A stretch of 8,264 nt of DNA from Bacteroidales bacterium UBA3623 (GTDB lineage: Bacteria > Bacteroidota > Bacteroidia > Bacteroidales > UBA932): assembly GCA_002373715.1 (NCBI GenBank), contig DFLI01000041.1, positions 1 to 8,264 of the forward strand. Reading direction: 5' to 3'. The translations under genes and the position numbers were made by a program. Shown one piece after another: positions 5,052-8,264 of this stretch. Below the pieces are notes generated by a model. It was given only the letters and a program-made list of their open reading frames with translations, searched no databases and had not been told where the DNA came from. The first letter of the stretch is position 1. The number at the start of each line of letters is the position of its first letter.

Positions 5052-5926
5052 GGAGAACCATGATGTTCGTTCCCGGCAATAATCCGGGAATGATGGCCGA
5101 TGCCCACATCTACGGGCCGGACAGCATAATGCTGGACCTGGAAGACTCCGTAACCATGGCCGAAAAGGACGCTGCCCGTCTGCTGGTACACAATGCCCTT
5201 AAAACCATAGATTACGGCAATACGGAGATGGTTGTTCGTATCAATCCTCTCAATACCCCTTACGGAAAAAAAGACGTGGAAGCCGTGGTGAAAGCCGGCG
5301 TACACGTAATCCGCATGCCTAAGACAGAAACGGCCGATGAGGTCCGCGAGCTGGAGGCGGAAATCCTGAAGGTGGAAACCGAGATAGGCCGGGTAGGGGA
5401 GACCAAGATTATGGCCGCCATCGAAAGCGCCCTGGGCATTGTGAATGCCTACGCCATTGCAACGGCCTCTCCCCGCATGATGGGTATTGCTCTGGGTGCC
5501 GAGGACTATAGCGCCAACCTGAAGACCAACCGCACCCCCGGCGGCGCAGAACTGCTGCTGGCCCGTGAGCAGATTGTGGTGGCCGCCCGTGCCGCCGGCA
5601 TCTGCTGCTTCGATACGGTATATTCCAACCTGGATGATATGGAAACCTTCCGCAAGGAGGTGGAACTGATTAAGACGCTGGGCTTTGACGGTAAATCCAT
5701 CATCAACCCCCGTCAGATTGAGGTGGTGAACAGCGTGTTCACTCCTACCGAAAAGGAAATCACCAAGGCCCGTGCCGTGGTGGCCGCCATCAAGGAGGCT
5801 CAGGCCAAGGGCTCCGGCGTTATTGCCGTGAACGGAAAGATGGTAGACCGTCCGGTTGTGCTGCGTGCAGAGCGTACCATTGCTCTGGCCGTTGCCGCCG
5901 GTGTAATCAGTGAGGAGGAAGTGTAA
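5039..5926 (+). CDS. citE: Citrate lyase beta subunit, citryl-ACP lyase
   Basis: The product has 295 residues, typical for CitE of the HpcH/HpaI-like TIM-barrel family. It cleaves citryl-ACP to oxaloacetate and acetyl-ACP with Mg2+. Visible motifs: RRTMMFVPGNNP at 5-16, IMLDLEDSV at 30-38, VVRINPLNTPYG at 65-76 with substrate-binding R67, AAIESALG at 126-133 and ALGAEDYSANL at 151-161. E129 and D156 are the expected metal ligands. I chose ATG 5039, 13 nt inside citD, because the protein then begins MERLRRTMMF as in relatives and a purine-rich GGAAAAG site sits just upstream. A frame-extending start at 4982 would add 19 residues with no family match. The stop overlaps the citF start by one base. 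Confidence 0.97.
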   Translation: MERLRRTMMFVPGNNPGMMADAHIYGPDSIMLDLEDSVTMAEKDAARLLVHNALKTIDYGNTEMVVRINPLNTPYGKKDVEAVVKAGVHVIRMPKTETADEVRELEAEILKVETEIGRVGETKIMAAIESALGIVNAYAIATASPRMMGIALGAEDYSANLKTNRTPGGAELLLAREQIVVAARAAGICCFDTVYSNLDDMETFRKEVELIKTLGFDGKSIINPRQIEVVNSVFTPTEKEITKARAVVAAIKEAQAKGSGVIAVNGKMVDRPVVLRAERTIALAVAAGVISEEEV

Positions 5927-7347
5927 TGAGAAACTCTAAGTTAGTTACCCTGGAAGAGGCCATCAAGCGTTCCGGCCTCAAGGATGGAATGACCATCAGC
6001 TTCCACCACCATTTCCGCGGAGGAGACAAGGTGGTGAACCTGGTAGTGGACAAACTGGCCCAGATGGGCTTCAAAGACCTCAAACTGGCCGCCTCCAGCC
6101 TCTCGGACGTTCACGCTCCGCTCATTGACCATATCAAGAACGGCGTCATTACCGGCATCTCCACTTCCGGTCTTCGCGGCGCACTGGCCGATGCCATTTC
6201 TCACGGCCTCATGAAGGAACCTGTGGTGTTCCGCTCCCACGGTGGCCGCGGCAGCGCCATTGCTAGCGGAGAACTGAAGATTGACGTAGCCTTCCTGGGC
6301 GCCTCATCGGCCGATGAACTGGGCAACGCCTGCGGCTATTCCCGCAGCGAAAATGCCAAGAGCATCTGCGGCTCGCTGGGTTATGCCCTGCCTGATGCCC
6401 GTTACGCCAAGCACGTGGTGGTAATCACCGACGACCTGGTGCCTTATCCCAATATGCCCATGTCCATCTCTGCGGCCGATGTAGAATCCGTAGTGGTGGT
6501 GGACAGCGTGGGAGACAGCTCCAAGATTGCAGCCGGTGCCATCCGTGATTCCAAGAATCCTAGGGATATTCTGCTGGCCAAACAGGCTGCCAAAGTAATT
6601 ATTAACTCCGGTTACTTTGAGGACGGCTTCAGCATCCAGACGGGTACCGGCGGTGCCTCCCTGGCTGCTGTGAAGTACATCCGCGAAGAGATGATTAACC
6701 GCGGCATCAAGGCTTCCTTCGCCCTGGGCGGCATTACCGCTCACATGGTGAAGCTCCACGAAGAAGGCCTCATTGGCAAGCTCATTGATGTGCAGTCCTT
6801 TGACAAGGTGGCGGCAGAATCCATTAAGAACGACCCTACGCACCAGGAAGTGTCGGCTGTGGAGTATGCTTCCGGCCAGCATCTGGGTTCCGCTACCCAC
6901 GCCCTGGATATCGTTATTCTGAGCGCCCTGGAGGTGGATACGCAGTTCAATGTGAACGTGCTGGTGGGATCTGACGGCATTATACGCGGCGCCATTGGCG
7001 GCCATCAGGATACCGCTGCAGACAGCGCCCTCAGCATCATTGTATGCCCGCTGCTTCGCGGTCGCATCCCCTGCGTGGTGCCCAAGGTTACCACTCTCAT
7101 CACCCCCGGCAAGTCCGTGGATGTGGTGGTTACCGAATACGGCATTGCCGTTAATCCGGGCCGTCCCGAAATTGCAGAAAAACTGAAGGCTGCCGGCTTG
7201 AACATTGTGGATATCAAGGACCTGGCTGCCAAGGCTTCTTCCATCATCGGCCAGCCCGACGCCCTCCCGTTCGGAGACAAGGTGGTGGGTGTGGTGATGA
7301 ACCGCGACGGCTCTGTACTGGATAAAATCTACAATATCGTGGAATAA
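5926..7347 (+). CDS. citF: Citrate lyase alpha subunit, citrate:acetyl-ACP transferase
   Basis: The product has 473 residues, a little shorter than enterobacterial CitF (about 500) but complete at both ends. It exchanges the acetyl group on CitD for citrate, giving citryl-ACP and acetate. Motifs in order: FHHHFRGGDK at 26-35, SHGGRGS at 104-110, QTGTGGASLAAVKYI at 238-252, EVDTQFNVNV at 336-345, GGHQDTAADSA at 358-368 and VTEYGIAVNPGRPE at 402-415. These are the expected family blocks and no key region is missing. The ATG shares its A with the citE stop (TAATG), and the stop shares a base with the citX ATG in the same way, so citE-citF-citX look translationally coupled. Confidence 0.97.
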   Translation: MRNSKLVTLEEAIKRSGLKDGMTISFHHHFRGGDKVVNLVVDKLAQMGFKDLKLAASSLSDVHAPLIDHIKNGVITGISTSGLRGALADAISHGLMKEPVVFRSHGGRGSAIASGELKIDVAFLGASSADELGNACGYSRSENAKSICGSLGYALPDARYAKHVVVITDDLVPYPNMPMSISAADVESVVVVDSVGDSSKIAAGAIRDSKNPRDILLAKQAAKVIINSGYFEDGFSIQTGTGGASLAAVKYIREEMINRGIKASFALGGITAHMVKLHEEGLIGKLIDVQSFDKVAAESIKNDPTHQEVSAVEYASGQHLGSATHALDIVILSALEVDTQFNVNVLVGSDGIIRGAIGGHQDTAADSALSIIVCPLLRGRIPCVVPKVTTLITPGKSVDVVVTEYGIAVNPGRPEIAEKLKAAGLNIVDIKDLAAKASSIIGQPDALPFGDKVVGVVMNRDGSVLDKIYNIVE

Positions 7348-7832
7348 TGCCGGTCACCCTGGAGCAATTGCTGCAAAGCCGGGATAACCGTGCAAAGCAT
7401 CAGAAGGACCTGCTGGGAGCTAACCCCGGCAGGTCCCTGCTTTGCATGACGGTGCAGTTGCCGGGGCCGGAAAAACGGAACCAGTATTCGCTGGCCATTG
7501 CAAAGGCCGGTGTGCAGGCTATTCGGGAGGCGTTTCAACCTGAATATGAAGAGCTTAAGGATCTGGAAACCGGCTATGAGGCCTATTTCTTTGTGCCCAT
7601 GCCTGCCGTCGAAGCCAAACGCCGCGCCTGCCAGATAGAAGACACCCACCCTCTGGGCCGATTAATGGACATAGATGTCCCTGGCCTCTCCCGCGCAGAC
7701 ATCGGCCTGGAGCCCCGGAAATGCCTTTTGTGCGGTAATGAGGTAAGATATTGTATGCGGGCCAAAACGCACACAACTCAGGAGTTACTGGCCCGAATTG
7801 AAGAAATGGTGAAGAAAGAATGCGCTATCTGA
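7347..7832 (+). CDS. citX: Apo-citrate lyase phosphoribosyl-dephospho-CoA transferase (holo-ACP synthase)
   Basis: The product has 161 residues, slightly short for CitX but with the main motifs. It transfers the phosphoribosyl-dephospho-CoA group to the CitD serine, which switches on the lyase. Motifs: EDTHPLGRLMDIDV at 98-111, then RKCLLCGNEVRYCMRAKTH at 124-142, a cysteine-rich block with C126, C129 and C136 and a conserved arginine and histidine. The start overlaps the citF stop by one base, and the last 13 nt overlap the next gene. The partner CitG, which makes the triphosphoribosyl precursor, and the ligase CitC, which acetylates the carrier, are not in the window. Confidence 0.93.
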   Translation: MPVTLEQLLQSRDNRAKHQKDLLGANPGRSLLCMTVQLPGPEKRNQYSLAIAKAGVQAIREAFQPEYEELKDLETGYEAYFFVPMPAVEAKRRACQIEDTHPLGRLMDIDVPGLSRADIGLEPRKCLLCGNEVRYCMRAKTHTTQELLARIEEMVKKECAI

Positions 7833-8264
7833 TAACTGCTCTGCTCATGCTTATGTTGGCCCCGGTATCGGTAACCGATCCCGGGAATGAGACCAATGTA
7901 TATGAGGTAAGGTACGTCCGGGGCGCCCTGAATACCAGGGTGGCCAAAGCAACCTTATCCCTGGCAGAAGATGAGTGGGAGGAGCAGCCGGCTTATCGCG
8001 CAGATATCACCATCAAGGTGGCAGCCATCTTCCGCCTGTTCATGAAGACGGATTACATTGTGACGGCGCGCTATACCCGTCCCGGAATGCTTCCTTTGTA
8101 CTATTACAGTCAGGAGGTAAAAAAGTACGGAGAATGCCACTATGGGGAAGAACTAATTCATTTCTCCCGCCAGATGGACCGTGATGCGCCCGTTGAAGAG
8201 TTTGATGTCCCGAACGACGGGAAATCCTTTGAGCTGCTTTCCATGCTCATGTTTGCCCGCAGAT
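7820..8264 (+). CDS. DUF3108-like secreted protein, partial at window edge
   Basis: ATG 7820 opens a frame with no stop to the window end, giving 148 residues. It starts with a signal-peptide-like segment (MRYLITALLMLMLAPVSVTD), probably cut near residue 18-20, so the protein should pass the inner membrane. The mature part, beginning YEVRYVRGALNT with a later TRPGMLPLYYYSQE and ending FELLSMLMFARR, resembles DUF3108 proteins of the Bacteroidota envelope, which are beta-rich and usually about 250 residues. Function is not known. The start lies inside citX (13-nt overlap), behind the purine-rich AGAAAGA, so it is probably translated from the cit mRNA. A link to citrate use is not obvious. Confidence 0.75.
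   Translation, partial: MRYLITALLMLMLAPVSVTDPGNETNVYEVRYVRGALNTRVAKATLSLAEDEWEEQPAYRADITIKVAAIFRLFMKTDYIVTARYTRPGMLPLYYYSQEVKKYGECHYGEELIHFSRQMDRDAPVEEFDVPNDGKSFELLSMLMFARR

Overview
This window reads as a chromosomal segment from a member of the Bacteroidota, most likely a gut-type Bacteroidales. Three lines point that way. The promoter-like sites follow the Bacteroidota pattern (TTTG or TTG, about 19-20 nt, then TAnnTTTG) rather than -35/-10 boxes. Strong Shine-Dalgarno sites are rare. The protein families (DUF4301, PdxB of the Bacteroidales type, an HTH protein with a polyvalent-protein-like tail) are typical of the phylum. No species is assigned.

Left part (1-955): an AT-rich stretch unlike the GC-rich remainder. 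It holds a minus-strand HTH regulator-like gene that runs off the left edge. Behind it lies a compact divergent control region: an 8-bp perfect inverted repeat on the regulator's promoter, then an outward promoter that runs almost at once into a terminator-like hairpin. An 11-bp tandem repeat and a terminator follow. The stretch abuts the 3' end of a tRNA-Ala(GGC) gene (956-1028, minus), the usual position for an element integrated at a tRNA. I read it, tentatively, as one end of an integrated element.

Middle (1029-1283): the tRNA promoter, then a gene-free stretch filled by an unusual foldback element. Six copies of a 9-nt GGCGCAGGT-type word form three inverted pairs, all centred on position 1169, with further short arms pairing in the same register.

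Right part (1284-8264): a minus-strand EamA/DMT-type membrane transporter gene stands divergent to a long plus-strand gene cluster. The cluster opens with an 845-residue chain that joins a complete erythronate-4-phosphate dehydrogenase (PdxB, vitamin B6 synthesis) to a DUF4301 domain. After 12 nt come citD, citE, citF and citX, which encode the three citrate lyase subunits and the enzyme that loads the prosthetic group on the acyl carrier protein. All junctions overlap by 1 or 13 nt. A secreted-type DUF3108 gene overlaps the end of citX and runs off the right edge. Together citDEF make the enzyme that splits citrate to acetate and oxaloacetate. The acetylating ligase (citC), the prosthetic-group synthase (citG) and a citrate transporter are not in the window.
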